This document shows, piece by piece, positions 52,881 through 62,100 of a stretch of DNA of 64,000 nucleotides. The notes below the pieces were generated by a model. It did not search any database. It was not told the origin of the DNA and saw nothing but the letters and a program-made list of their open reading frames with translations. This DNA is from Ruegeria_C sp040830705 (GTDB lineage: Bacteria > Pseudomonadota > Alphaproteobacteria > Rhodobacterales > Rhodobacteraceae), in NCBI GenBank assembly GCA_040830705.1, contig JBFOME010000017.1, positions 62,001 to 126,000 of the forward strand, written 5' to 3'. The number at the start of each line of letters is the position of its first letter. Positions within the stretch are counted from its first letter, which is position 1. Both the position numbers and the translations under genes were made by a program.

Positions 52881-54116
52881 ATGTATGATCTGGCTGTGGC
52901 GTGGGACTGGATCGCGTTCTCGGTCCGCTGGTTGCACGTCATCACGGCGATGGCGTGGATCGGCGCGTCATTTTACTTTATCGCCCTCGACCTGATGCTA
53001 AAGCCAAACCCGGTGCTGCCAGAGGGAGCCTACGGCGAAGAGTGGGAAGTTCACGGCGGCGGCTTTTATCACACCGTCAAGTATCTGGTGGCCCCGGCGC
53101 AAATGCCTGAACATCTGACCTGGCACAAATGGCAAAGTTACATGACATGGGTGTCTGGCGCAGCACTGCTGATGATAATCTATTGGGTAGGGGGCGAATT
53201 GTTCCTGCTTGACCCGACCAAGGTCGAACTGTCGCTGTGGCAGGGCATCCTGATTTCGGGCGGATCACTGACCATCGGCTGGCTTGCCTATGACTACTTG
53301 TGCAAATCCAAGCTGGGCGAGCGGCCCACTTTGCTGATGCTACTGCTTTTTGCCATTCTTGTCGCGATGTCATGGGGTTACAACCAGATCTTCACCGGCA
53401 GAGCGGCGTTGCTGCATCTGGGTGCTTTCACTGCAACCATCATGACCGCCAATGTATTCTTCCAGATCATGCCGAACCAGCGCATTGTTGTGGCAGATCT
53501 GAAAGCGGGCCGGACGCCGGATGCCAAATATGGCAAGATCGCCAAGCTGCGCTCCACACATAACAACTACCTGACCCTGCCGGTCGTCTTTCTGATGCTG
53601 TCGAATCACTATCCGCTGGCCTTTGGCACACAGTACGCTTGGATCATCGCCAGCCTGATCTTCCTGACCGGTGTGACCATCCGTCACTACTTCAACACTA
53701 TGCACGCAACCGGCAAAGGTCCGCACTGGACTTGGGGTGTGACTGTCATTCTGATGATCCTGATCGCTTGGTTGTCTTCGGTCCGCCCGACGGTGACCTT
53801 GGAACAGGCCGAGGCCCAGCCCCTGACTCCTTACGAGCAGAAATTCGCCTCTGCCGCCGGGTTTGAGGAGGCCTATGACACGGTGCTCGGCAACTGCTCA
53901 ATGTGCCACGCCAGAGAACCGGTTTGGGGCAGCATGAAATGGGCTCCGAAAGGGGTCTATCTGGAAACTCCGGGGGATGTCGCTCGCCAAGCCAGCCAGA
54001 TTTATCTGCAAGCCGGAATAAGCCACGCCATGCCACCCCCGAATGCGATTCAGATGGACGAAGATGCCCGTGCGGTGATCGTCGCTTGGGTGAATGAAGT
54101 CAGACAGGCTGATTGA
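52881..54116 (+). CDS. puuD: Membrane-bound urate hydroxylase with cytochrome c domain
   Basis: A 411-residue PuuD. The N-terminal region has about eight membrane spans, beginning AVAWDWIAFSVRWLHVITAM, with histidines scattered through them (WEVHGGGFYHTVKYL; LRSTHNNYLTLPVVFLML). A C-terminal periplasmic cytochrome c domain has its haem motif CSMCH near residue 340 and a likely methionine ligand in SHAMPPPNA. It oxidises urate to 5-hydroxyisourate and passes electrons to the respiratory chain instead of oxygen. It replaces soluble uricase; none is seen in the window. Confidence 0.93.
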   Translation: MYDLAVAWDWIAFSVRWLHVITAMAWIGASFYFIALDLMLKPNPVLPEGAYGEEWEVHGGGFYHTVKYLVAPAQMPEHLTWHKWQSYMTWVSGAALLMIIYWVGGELFLLDPTKVELSLWQGILISGGSLTIGWLAYDYLCKSKLGERPTLLMLLLFAILVAMSWGYNQIFTGRAALLHLGAFTATIMTANVFFQIMPNQRIVVADLKAGRTPDAKYGKIAKLRSTHNNYLTLPVVFLMLSNHYPLAFGTQYAWIIASLIFLTGVTIRHYFNTMHATGKGPHWTWGVTVILMILIAWLSSVRPTVTLEQAEAQPLTPYEQKFASAAGFEEAYDTVLGNCSMCHAREPVWGSMKWAPKGVYLETPGDVARQASQIYLQAGISHAMPPPNAIQMDEDARAVIVAWVNEVRQAD

Positions 54117-54118
54117 TC

Positions 54119-54991
54119 TCAATAGAGATAGTCGGTCATCGCCGATAGCCTGATCAGCGCTCTCGCAAGGGCGGCCATCACCCCTTGATCTTTGGCGAAG
54201 ACAACCACGCGGGCGGTGGCACCAACCCGCAGCGCCTGCTGGGCGACCTCTCCTTCCGGGGTGATGCGAATCTGGAACCTCTGGGAAAAGCTCATCCACC
54301 GTGAGGGGTTTTCGATTTGCGGGAGATCGCCAGAGGCAAAGCCCTGGCCCCGTTCCACGCCCCAGCCGATACTGTCCACCTGCCCCGAAAAAATCTGCCC
54401 CGGAAACATGTAGAGGCCGAATTCCGCTTTTTGGCCATCTCGGATGACCGACAGCGCGTTTTCTTCGAAATTTGCAACAATCCACCATTTGTCGGCGGCG
54501 ACAAGCGCTATCACAGGATCGCCTACCTTCGCATAGGCGCCTTCATGAAGCTGAAGGTTATCGACAAATCCGCTTTCTGGTGCTGTCACGGTAGTCTGCG
54601 TCAAGCGCAGACTGGCTTGCGCGAGCGTGGACTTGATCTGCCTGAATTCAGCAGGTTCTTTGACTGGGGCGTTCTGCTGATTGTGCTGTTGTTGCATCTG
54701 ATCCAGCGTCGCTTGCAGACGATCAACCTCCAACTGGAAGGCGCGCGGATCAATGCGAAACAGAGGATCACCCTTCTGGACCGCACTGCCATCTTTGACA
54801 AGGACTTCGACCACTTGTCCGGACACTTGCGGTGCAACTGGTATGACGAAAGCCTGAACATATGCGTCCCGTGTCGTCGGAGTGACACGGTCCGACGCAA
54901 CGTAGTAGACGACGAGCAGAAGTATCACACAAAACGCCAGGGTTACCCAGAATCTGATGGTTGTCATGCCGTGCCTGAGTGCCACCATCAT
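54119..54991 (-). CDS. HlyD/AaeA-like efflux membrane-fusion protein
   Basis: A 290-residue periplasmic adaptor with one N-terminal membrane anchor (FWVTLAFCVILLLVVYYVAS). The biotinyl-lipoyl half-motifs AFVIPVAPQVSGQVVEVLVK and TVTAPESGFVDNLQLHEGAY flank a short coiled-coil hairpin (RLQATLDQMQQQHNQQ). A beta-barrel domain follows (VANFEENALSVIRDGQKAEF). It would link the inner-membrane partner encoded upstream to an outer-membrane channel. It overlaps that gene by 4 bp and converges on puuD with a 2-bp gap. Confidence 0.85.
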   Translation of the reverse strand: MMVALRHGMTTIRFWVTLAFCVILLLVVYYVASDRVTPTTRDAYVQAFVIPVAPQVSGQVVEVLVKDGSAVQKGDPLFRIDPRAFQLEVDRLQATLDQMQQQHNQQNAPVKEPAEFRQIKSTLAQASLRLTQTTVTAPESGFVDNLQLHEGAYAKVGDPVIALVAADKWWIVANFEENALSVIRDGQKAEFGLYMFPGQIFSGQVDSIGWGVERGQGFASGDLPQIENPSRWMSFSQRFQIRITPEGEVAQQALRVGATARVVVFAKDQGVMAALARALIRLSAMTDYLY

Positions 54992-57174
54992 CGTACCCCT
55001 TCATAAGTGAGCGCCAGTTTTGAGGTTTCCGGTAAGACCGGCGTATCTTCAGCTTCGATGGACGTGACCACCAGGGCCAGTTGGTGGCGCATCTCGCGAA
55101 TGAAGTTAACTCCAAAGAGCCAGGCGCGCTGCTTGTCACCCGCGTCGGATGGCATTGATTTGACCTTTTCTATTTCCGCATCCAGCGCCGCGAGTCGCGC
55201 GCGAAGGCTTCCGTCTTTCGACGCACGTCCCGTTGACAGTTCGTCTATCAGAGCCTCGACCAAACGGCGCAGTTGTTCGAGAGCACATGTGGTGGGAGCA
55301 ATCATGGCTCGGCTGATTTCAGGATCTTTGATGCGCGACAGGGCCTGATGCAAGGTCCACATCTGGTGGAACATGTTGCCGGTCGCATGTGTCATACCGC
55401 CATAGTCATATCGAGCGCGGACTTTTCCGCGCATCATGTAGCTGAAGTCATAAAGCAATGCGAAGTCGGTTTGTACATCGGACTGCAGACGGAGAAGATG
55501 AGAATTCAGCAGCGCTGGATCAGGATCTTTGGCCGCGCATATGCGAGTTAGCGCCGGAGGCAAGGCCCGCAGATTTTCCGCAATACTCTTTCGAAGCAAA
55601 TCCGCCGGATGCTCGGGCCAGAGGTTCTGCGCGATAACCAGGGCGACGGCAAAGCCGAGAATGGCCCCCAGAACCCGCTGTTCGGCTGATATCACCGTTG
55701 CGACAGGGAACGCTGCAGTGCCGAGAATGACGGCGATCCCGATGCAAATCTGGAAACCGGAATAGGATATGCGGTCATGCCCGGCGCCAATATAGGCACC
55801 AATCAAAAATCCGGCGGCAAGCCATGCCAGTAAAAGCGGAAAATGCGGCGCCACGGAAATCAGCCCCAGCCCGGCAAGGCTGTAGGCCGAACCGGCCAGA
55901 ACCCCCGGAAACCAAAGTCGAACCCGCAGATGGGATTTCCCCAAGTTCGGCTGGACCATCACCACAACCAGCCCAAGCACCAAATAGGCACCGGCTGGCA
56001 CCAATGAACTCAGATGAAGCATAAGCGCTAGGCAGACGCCGAGTGTCAGTTTGAGAGTGGCCTTTGCGCTGTCTTGCTCAATGAATCCTCCCCGCACCGA
56101 AGGCGGTGGCTCCGGAGGAATCGGCATCTCGGACTTATCAGGGTGGGCCAGCGCCGCGAGATTGCCCTGTAATTCGCGTGCTGCGGTCGTGAAAGCAGCC
56201 AGTTTGGAGGGCAATCGCCTCATCTCGGCCTCGGGTTCATGTAGGTTCTCCGTCGCCGTAATCCTGCAGCGATCAACGAAGCTCAGAGATGTCCCCGGGT
56301 CAGCTGGATGTGTAGGGTCCTGCATGCCCTGAGCGAGAACGCGCAGGGCTGTCGTCATGGCCCCACGCACTTCGGCAACCCTTTCACTTTGCGGCATGTC
56401 CTCCAGAGTGCGCTCCATATGGCGCACATTGACATAAGACAGCATCAGATTTCGCATGCGCTGGCGAATGGCGTCATAGTGCTGTCTTTCACCTCGGTAT
56501 CGCCACTTTAGGCTGTCCACCTTATGTCGCCACTTGCCGAAATTCATCAGGCTGACCGGGCTGGGGTGATAGGAAATCGTTTGCCCCGCCTCCAAACGAT
56601 CGGCGGTGCTTGTCAGGAGCACGGCACATTCCTGCGCAATGCCGCTGCACAGGTTGTCAAGGTCCCGTACGCTTGGCGCGGGCCAGAGACACAGCATGAC
56701 CAGCCAGGTAACGGCCAATCCAAGACCGATCTCCAACGTCCAGTGAAAAGCAACCCGTTCGCCCAGCCCCGCCCCGCCAATGGCGGCAAATGCGGCCCCC
56801 ACCACGATCAGGTTGGCAAAAAAGGCCGCAAACGCCCCGGGCCAGCGTCCGCGGAAGCCTTGGGCTGACCAATAGCCCAGGATGCAGGCCACCATGAGGG
56901 TCACAAGCAAGAACAGCGGCCGGGCGGTTAGAAAAAGATCAATCGTGGCAAAGGAAATCACCGCCCCCAACGCGGCCCCGGCAAAGAGAGAAAACCCCGC
57001 CTTTGGGCATTCATCATGGATCATGAACGAAATCACCAACACCGGAAAAATGACAAAGACTCCGGAGGCGGTGCCCAGCAGCGCCGCAAGCGCTATACAT
57101 ATGACCATCACCAATGTGACACGCAGCGTGTTGATGACACGCAGACGCTCGATTTGGTCGCTCAACCTCATCAT
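54988..57174 (-). CDS. FUSC/AaeB-like inner-membrane efflux protein
   Basis: A 728-residue aromatic-acid/fusaric-acid-type exporter. ATG 57174 (MMRLSDQIERLRVINTLRVT) is preferred, since the upstream extension is not membrane-like and reads into the intergenic region. Two blocks of hydrophobic spans (about 15-190 and 370-510) are each followed by a cytoplasmic helical region, as in AaeB. The FUSC-like segment PNLGKSHLRVRLWFPGVLAG marks the second block. With the adaptor encoded next it should export small organic acids or toxic aromatics. The substrate is unknown. Confidence 0.83.
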   Translation of the reverse strand: MMRLSDQIERLRVINTLRVTLVMVICIALAALLGTASGVFVIFPVLVISFMIHDECPKAGFSLFAGAALGAVISFATIDLFLTARPLFLLVTLMVACILGYWSAQGFRGRWPGAFAAFFANLIVVGAAFAAIGGAGLGERVAFHWTLEIGLGLAVTWLVMLCLWPAPSVRDLDNLCSGIAQECAVLLTSTADRLEAGQTISYHPSPVSLMNFGKWRHKVDSLKWRYRGERQHYDAIRQRMRNLMLSYVNVRHMERTLEDMPQSERVAEVRGAMTTALRVLAQGMQDPTHPADPGTSLSFVDRCRITATENLHEPEAEMRRLPSKLAAFTTAARELQGNLAALAHPDKSEMPIPPEPPPSVRGGFIEQDSAKATLKLTLGVCLALMLHLSSLVPAGAYLVLGLVVVMVQPNLGKSHLRVRLWFPGVLAGSAYSLAGLGLISVAPHFPLLLAWLAAGFLIGAYIGAGHDRISYSGFQICIGIAVILGTAAFPVATVISAEQRVLGAILGFAVALVIAQNLWPEHPADLLRKSIAENLRALPPALTRICAAKDPDPALLNSHLLRLQSDVQTDFALLYDFSYMMRGKVRARYDYGGMTHATGNMFHQMWTLHQALSRIKDPEISRAMIAPTTCALEQLRRLVEALIDELSTGRASKDGSLRARLAALDAEIEKVKSMPSDAGDKQRAWLFGVNFIREMRHQLALVVTSIEAEDTPVLPETSKLALTYEGVR

Positions 57175-57548
57175 TAGAATATCGGAATATCCACTTCGGT
57201 TGTTTCTTCGAATTACCAGCTTCAAACTGCCTGCGATCAGTCCTAATTGACTGATCCCGCTTGAAACTATGTGCATGATCAGGGTTAGTAGGGCCGTAAA
57301 ACCCCTTTGCGTCAAGTTTCTGATCCTGACACTTGGATGCGGCAGCACTATCGCGGCTTGAGTGCAAGCTAGCTTGTTGCGCCGATTAGGTGCCTGCAGG
57401 ACACCGATGAGGGTCCAAATGGGCCTTTCATGCCAATTGCCTGAGCTGTCGATTTCAATCAGACGCCCTTGAAATTTCAATTGGTCGGAGGTTGACTTTC
57501 AATTGGTCGACCTCGTACTTTCAACTGGTCGGAGAAATTGACTTCAAG
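57175..57548 (+). other. 374-bp divergent region between efflux genes and DUF4143 ATPase
   Basis: No gene is supported. The right third is filled by an array of 22-bp-period repeats (listed separately). The left part should hold the promoter of the minus-strand efflux pair, but I saw no convincing operator there. Confidence 0.45.
57431..57547 (+). repeat. Iteron-like array, 22-bp period, upstream of the DUF4143 ATPase gene
   Basis: TTTCAA begins at 57453, 57475, 57497 and 57519, exactly 22 bp apart each time. A degenerate copy (TGCCAATTG) lies at 57431, another 22 bp before, and CTTCAA lies at 57542, 23 bp after the last. The best three copies (57475, 57497, 57519) share TTTCAA(T/C)TGGTCG. 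The array ends at the ATPase start codon. A 22-bp spacing places copies on the same DNA face about two turns apart, as in iterons or tandem operators. A 22-bp unit does not keep a reading frame, so coding repeats are ruled out. Confidence 0.6.
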
Positions 57549-58775
57549 ATGTATCCCAGATTCGTCAAAAACAGAATAGAAGAAGCGCTGTCCGATACCC
57601 GCGTGGTTCTGATCTCAGGGCCCCGGCAGTCTGGCAAAACGACGCTTGCCGCCGATATTGCTAAGGACAATGTTCCCTTTCTCACGTTGGATGATGCGAC
57701 GGTGCTCCGGTCTGCCATCGACGATCCGGTTGGGTTTGTCCGCGGGCTGGATCGTGCCGTGATCGACGAGATCCAACGTGCGCCTGACCTTTTGTTGGCA
57801 ATCAAGAACGCGGTTGATGTCGACAAGACCCCAGGTCGGTTCCTGCTAACGGGCTCTGCAAATCTAATGACAATACCGAAAGTGGCGGACTCACTCGCCG
57901 GGCGCATGGAGGTCGTTCGTCTCTTACCTCTTTCCCAATCGGAGGTCCTGGGACAGCAATCAACATTTATCGATAATGCGTTCCGAGCGCGGAGCCCGGC
58001 TGCGGATCGTTTCGTTCTGGGGGATGCCCTTGTTGAGACCGTGCTGACTGGCGGGTATCCCGAGGCGCTCGCCCGAAAAAGATGGGACCGAAAGCAAGAC
58101 TGGCATCACGCCTATCTCGACGCCATCGTGCAACGAGACGTTCGCGACGTCGCCCAGATCGAACAATTCGCAATCATGCCAAAGCTCTTGGCTGTCCTGG
58201 CTGAACATTCCGGCCAATTGGTCAACTACAGCGGCGTCGGTGCTGTTCTTGGTCTCAATCATGTGACCACCCGCAAATACATGCGTATTTTCGAGAGTCT
58301 ATATCTGGTTCACACCCTGCAGCCGTGGTTCACCAACCGGCTGAAACGGATGACCAAGTCTCCCAAGTCGCATTTTCTCGATGCGGGGCTGCTTGCGGCA
58401 ATGCGCGAGGTCTCTCCAGATACCGTCAAAAAAGACAAGACGACATTCGGCCCGATCTTGGAGACCTTCGTGTTTGGAGAACTCCGCAAAATCGCTACAT
58501 GGAGCGACCAGAAGTGCTCGTTTGCTCATTTCCGTGACAAAGACAAGAATGAAGTTGATATCGTTTTAGAGAACCGACGCGGAGAAGTCGTTGGCATCGA
58601 AGTGAAATCGTCTGCGACGGTTTCCTCGGCCGATTTCTCGGGTATGCGAAGGTTAGCGGATGCCTGCGGTCAGAAATTCCTTCAGGGCCTCGTGCTTTAT
58701 GACCATGATCAGGTCGTTCCTTTCGCCGACAATATGTTTGCTGCTCCCTTGTCTTGTCTGTGGGCAGCAGCATAA
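57549..58775 (+). CDS. AAA-type ATPase with DUF4143 domain
   Basis: A 408-residue ATPase. ATG 57549 gives MYPRFVKNRIEEALSDTR, the normal start of this family. Walker A is GPRQSGKTT near residue 25, Walker B-like AVIDEIQRAPDL near residue 76, and RFLLTGSANLM is the sensor segment. The C-terminal DUF4143 part (about 200-360) ends with a restriction-endonuclease-like motif (FRDKDKNEVDIVLENRRGEV then VGIEVKSS), whose D...E-x-K pattern may be catalytic. These proteins are scattered accessory genes of unclear role. It stands alone, framed by repeats and a roughly 190-bp empty stretch. Confidence 0.83.
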   Translation: MYPRFVKNRIEEALSDTRVVLISGPRQSGKTTLAADIAKDNVPFLTLDDATVLRSAIDDPVGFVRGLDRAVIDEIQRAPDLLLAIKNAVDVDKTPGRFLLTGSANLMTIPKVADSLAGRMEVVRLLPLSQSEVLGQQSTFIDNAFRARSPAADRFVLGDALVETVLTGGYPEALARKRWDRKQDWHHAYLDAIVQRDVRDVAQIEQFAIMPKLLAVLAEHSGQLVNYSGVGAVLGLNHVTTRKYMRIFESLYLVHTLQPWFTNRLKRMTKSPKSHFLDAGLLAAMREVSPDTVKKDKTTFGPILETFVFGELRKIATWSDQKCSFAHFRDKDKNEVDIVLENRRGEVVGIEVKSSATVSSADFSGMRRLADACGQKFLQGLVLYDHDQVVPFADNMFAAPLSCLWAAA

Positions 58776-58966
58776 CGCTGCAAGAAAGATCGCATCGAAG
58801 ATTTATGACAAGAAACCAGCCGGTTCTGTTGCCACTTTAACTCTGCTGCTGCGCAGTAATTGTCTAGGCCGCAAACTGTTGGTCATGACTCCTGCCCCCA
58901 CGCATGCGGACAAGAATGAAAACCGGCAGACACCAGTCAAACGATGCTGTCCTTTTGCTTGCTGGT

Positions 58967-59980
58967 TCAGAAACCTTCGAGAACAATTTTCCCTTTGGCT
59001 TTCCCACTTTCAATCAGGGTATGGGCGCGGGTCACGCTGACCGCATTGATGATACCAAAGCTTTCGGTGGCGGTGGACTTCACCTGGCCCGCGTCAATCA
59101 GGCTTGCGACCTCATTCAGGATGTCGCCTTGACGCGCGATGTCTGCGGTGCCGAATAGCGAGCGCGTATACATGAACTCCCAATGAACCGAGACGGATTT
59201 GTGCTTAAAGGGCATTATCGTGAAATTCTCGGGATCGTCGATCAGGCCGAACCGACCCTGTGGTGCAATGAATTCCGCGACCTGTTCCACGTAAGTTTCC
59301 GAGTAGTTGGTCGAAAAGACAAAACCCGGTGCGCCGATACCCAGTGCGTCAATCTGCTCGGGCAAGGGTTTGGAATGATCCACGACGTGATGCGCGCCCA
59401 GTTCTTTCACCCAGGCTTGTGTGTCAGGGCGGGACGCGGTTGCAATGATGGTCAGATCCGTCAATGCGCGCAGCAGCTGAATCGTAATCGATCCCACGCC
59501 ACCTGCGCCACCGATGACAACAACAGCATTTGCGGCCCCGGGGACCGAACGGGTCACATCAAGACGGTCAAACAGCATCTCATAAGCGGTTAGCGTCGTG
59601 AGCGGCAGTGCGGCAGCGGCAGCATCGTCAATCGTTTTGGGTGCAGGGCCAATGATGCGTTCATCGACTAGATGATACTCAGCGTTTGTACCGGGGCGGT
59701 CGATTGCACCAGCATACCACACCCTGTCGCCCACATTGAAACGGCCCACCTCGTCACCGGCGTCGACAATCTCGCCGACAGCGTCCCAACCCAGAATGGC
59801 GGGAGCGTTCCCCTCGGGCTCGCGACGTTGGCGGATCTTGGTGTCCACCGGGTTTACCGACACCGCCTGTACCTTGACCAGCACATCATGACCTTTCGGT
59901 GTGGGTTTGGCTGTTTCGAAATCGATTAAGGCATCGGCGCGATCGATGGCCCCGGTTTTTGTGTAGCCAACTGCTTTCAT
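58967..59980 (-). CDS. Zinc-type alcohol dehydrogenase-like / quinone oxidoreductase
   Basis: A 337-residue MDR-superfamily enzyme starting at ATG 59980 (MKAVGYTKTGAIDRADALID); the longer frame runs back into the SDR gene. It has the MDR N-terminal fold (VSVNPVDTKIRQRR; AILGWDAVGEIVDAGDEV) and the nucleotide motif VVVIGGAGGVGSITIQLL. The catalytic-zinc cysteine and histidine of true alcohol dehydrogenases are not evident, so it is probably a zinc-independent NADPH quinone or enone reductase. It follows SDR and LLM genes in the same direction. Confidence 0.82.
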   Translation of the reverse strand: MKAVGYTKTGAIDRADALIDFETAKPTPKGHDVLVKVQAVSVNPVDTKIRQRREPEGNAPAILGWDAVGEIVDAGDEVGRFNVGDRVWYAGAIDRPGTNAEYHLVDERIIGPAPKTIDDAAAAALPLTTLTAYEMLFDRLDVTRSVPGAANAVVVIGGAGGVGSITIQLLRALTDLTIIATASRPDTQAWVKELGAHHVVDHSKPLPEQIDALGIGAPGFVFSTNYSETYVEQVAEFIAPQGRFGLIDDPENFTIMPFKHKSVSVHWEFMYTRSLFGTADIARQGDILNEVASLIDAGQVKSTATESFGIINAVSVTRAHTLIESGKAKGKIVLEGF

Positions 59981-60104
59981 CTTATGGTCCTCGTCTTCTT
60001 GTTTTATCAGGTGGCCAGCGCCACCCTTGCCCGTGTTGATCTCGCATGCACGAGGTTGCTTATGCTTGGGCCACAGTTTTTGCGGTCCGCCCAAATCCAA
60101 TGCC

Positions 60105-60893
60105 TTACCTAACCGGGGCGACGATCTTCTCAATGCCCAGCATGACGTCTTGTGCGTGTTGGGCGTTTTGAGCTGCCGGGTTAGGCGTGGAGAAGCGACC
60201 GGAATCGTTGTCGAAATACTTTCCCGACGCATCCGCAAATTCTGACGCCAATGCAGCACGACACAGAATGTCGACACCGATGCTCAGATCGTTGCCAGCG
60301 ACACCAAATCCTTCCTTGACCATCTTGGACGCCAAAAGCGATCCGGGGTTCACCGCGATCACAGCGGGGCCGTCGGGCAGGCTCTTTGCCAGTTCCTGAG
60401 ACCAGATTGTAATGGCGAGCTTGCTTTGTGCATAGGCGCTCATGGCATCCAGCGCGCCTTCGCCGACCATCGCGGCCACGTCCACCGGCGCTTGCGCCGC
60501 CGAAGAGAGATTCACGACACGCCCGTCTTGCGGAATGATCGGCAGCAGACGTTGTGTCAGAAGCCAGGGCGCGAAGGTGTTCACGACAAAGCGCACATCC
60601 AGACCTTCGGGTGTTCGCGCATGCGGTGTTTTATAGACGCCTGCGTTGTTGATCAGAACATCCAGTTTGTCATGTCTGCCCATGATGTTCGCGGTCAGGT
60701 CCTCGACCTGTCTGAGGTCCGACAGATCGGCAACAAAGCGGTCGCCATGAGCGCCAACTTCGGCAGCGGCGGCTTCGAGTTTGGCTTCGCTGCGCCCGTG
60801 CAGCAGGATCGTATGGCCCTGAGCGCCCAGCGTTTTTGCGGTCAGCAGGCCGATTCCGTCGGTCGAACCGGTGATGAGGATTGTCTTGGACAT
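60105..60893 (-). CDS. Short-chain dehydrogenase/reductase
   Basis: A 262-residue classical SDR: cofactor motif TGSTDGIG at about 8-15, NNAG near residue 86, catalytic tyrosine and lysine in YAQSK near 158, and VNPGSLLASKM after it. It is 9 bp downstream of the luciferase-like gene and transcribed with it. The arginine in HGRSEAKLE after the second beta strand hints at NADPH preference. The substrate is not predictable. Confidence 0.85.
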   Translation of the reverse strand: MSKTILITGSTDGIGLLTAKTLGAQGHTILLHGRSEAKLEAAAAEVGAHGDRFVADLSDLRQVEDLTANIMGRHDKLDVLINNAGVYKTPHARTPEGLDVRFVVNTFAPWLLTQRLLPIIPQDGRVVNLSSAAQAPVDVAAMVGEGALDAMSAYAQSKLAITIWSQELAKSLPDGPAVIAVNPGSLLASKMVKEGFGVAGNDLSIGVDILCRAALASEFADASGKYFDNDSGRFSTPNPAAQNAQHAQDVMLGIEKIVAPVR

Positions 60894-60902
60894 TGTGTTT
60901 CC

Positions 60903-61871
60903 TTAGGTCGAGAAGTCGGGCAGCAGGTCGTCAGACAAGCGCTGCAGCGTTGTTTCCGTATCGGTCAGATTGAATCGCAAGTTCAGGGCGACGTGGTTGA
61001 TGCCCAGCGACTGTACCTCTTGCAGATATCCGCGCAGAAAGTTCACGCCTGAGCGAAAGCCCAGATGGATGGGTTGCGGTGGCGCATCGGGATCTGCCAC
61101 CAGATCGACATAAAGCGATTGCATGACGGGTTTGTCTTGCAGCCCGGCCTCTGCGATCCGGTCGCGATACTGTGCAACCACCCTGCCCTGGCTGGCAGCG
61201 TCACGCGGATATGTGATCCATCCGTCGCCGTTCTGCGCCACCCATTCAGGCGATTGCTGGCTGCCGCCTGTGATCAACAAGGGAAGCCCGCTGCCAGTGG
61301 GTTTGGGCAACATATCGATACCGCCAGAGAGCGAACCATAGCCATTGCTCAGACTTGGGTAATCGTCCGCCAGCGCGCGTATGTATTCAGCGCTGTCGCG
61401 GAACCGCTCGCCACGATCGGGGAAGGTCATGTTCATGGCAGGGTACTCATCGGGGCGGTCACCCGAGGCAACACCCAACAACAACCGGCCACCGGACAGT
61501 GCGTCGGCAGAAGCGGCCGCTTTGGCCACATGGGCGGGGTGACGCAATGGAAGAATGATGCTGGCGACGCCAAGCGCGATCTCGCTGGTCGCGACCGAAA
61601 GCGCACCCAGGTAGACGAACGGGTCATATATTTGTCCGGCATCACCGAAAGATGGAACATTGAAGGGCACGTCGCGCAGCCAAACGGACGCGAAGCCTAG
61701 CCTCTCGGCCAGCTGGACCCTTTCGATATGCCGGTCCATCGCGGGTACGGCACTGTTGGGGTATGCTTCGACGGGGACAACCAATCCGACGGTCAGCCGG
61801 TCCCGCTTGAACACCGAGTTATAAGCCCGGTTGATCTTGGCAAAGCCCTGCGTTTTTGAAGTATCAAGCAT
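60903..61871 (-). CDS. Luciferase-like (LLM class) flavin oxidoreductase
   Basis: A 322-residue TIM-barrel flavoprotein of the bacterial luciferase family. ATG 61871 (MLDTSKTQGFAKINRAYNS) avoids an extension into the promoter. Segments include QLAERLGFASVWLRDVPF, SIILPLRHPAHVAKAAASAD, LSGGRLLLGVASGDRPDEYP and ITGGSQQSPEWVAQNGDGWI. Such enzymes use reduced FMN or F420 to oxidise small organics. It is the first gene of a set of three and diverges from the LysR gene at 62101, its likely regulator. Confidence 0.85.
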   Translation of the reverse strand: MLDTSKTQGFAKINRAYNSVFKRDRLTVGLVVPVEAYPNSAVPAMDRHIERVQLAERLGFASVWLRDVPFNVPSFGDAGQIYDPFVYLGALSVATSEIALGVASIILPLRHPAHVAKAAASADALSGGRLLLGVASGDRPDEYPAMNMTFPDRGERFRDSAEYIRALADDYPSLSNGYGSLSGGIDMLPKPTGSGLPLLITGGSQQSPEWVAQNGDGWITYPRDAASQGRVVAQYRDRIAEAGLQDKPVMQSLYVDLVADPDAPPQPIHLGFRSGVNFLRGYLQEVQSLGINHVALNLRFNLTDTETTLQRLSDDLLPDFST

Positions 61872-62100
61872 CAGACAACTCCTGACGGTCCGGTCACATG
61901 CCGACCCCGGCGTGGCTAGGTTCATGGCAATTGATCTTGGCTTTGCGTTGCATGGTTCCCTTCCTTTGAAAAACGACCGCAAATTGGGTGGCGCGGCGTC
62001 GAACTGGGTGGCTGTGAGCCTCGGGAAGAAAATACGCGTTGAAATAGGAATAAAAACCGTTCAAATCGGGATAGATAATTCGGATTTCGGACATAAAGCG

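Noticed and set aside
57431..57547. Repeat array as a CRISPR
   Set aside because: The period is only 22 bp with no room for spacers between repeats, the copies diverge from each other, and no cas gene is present.
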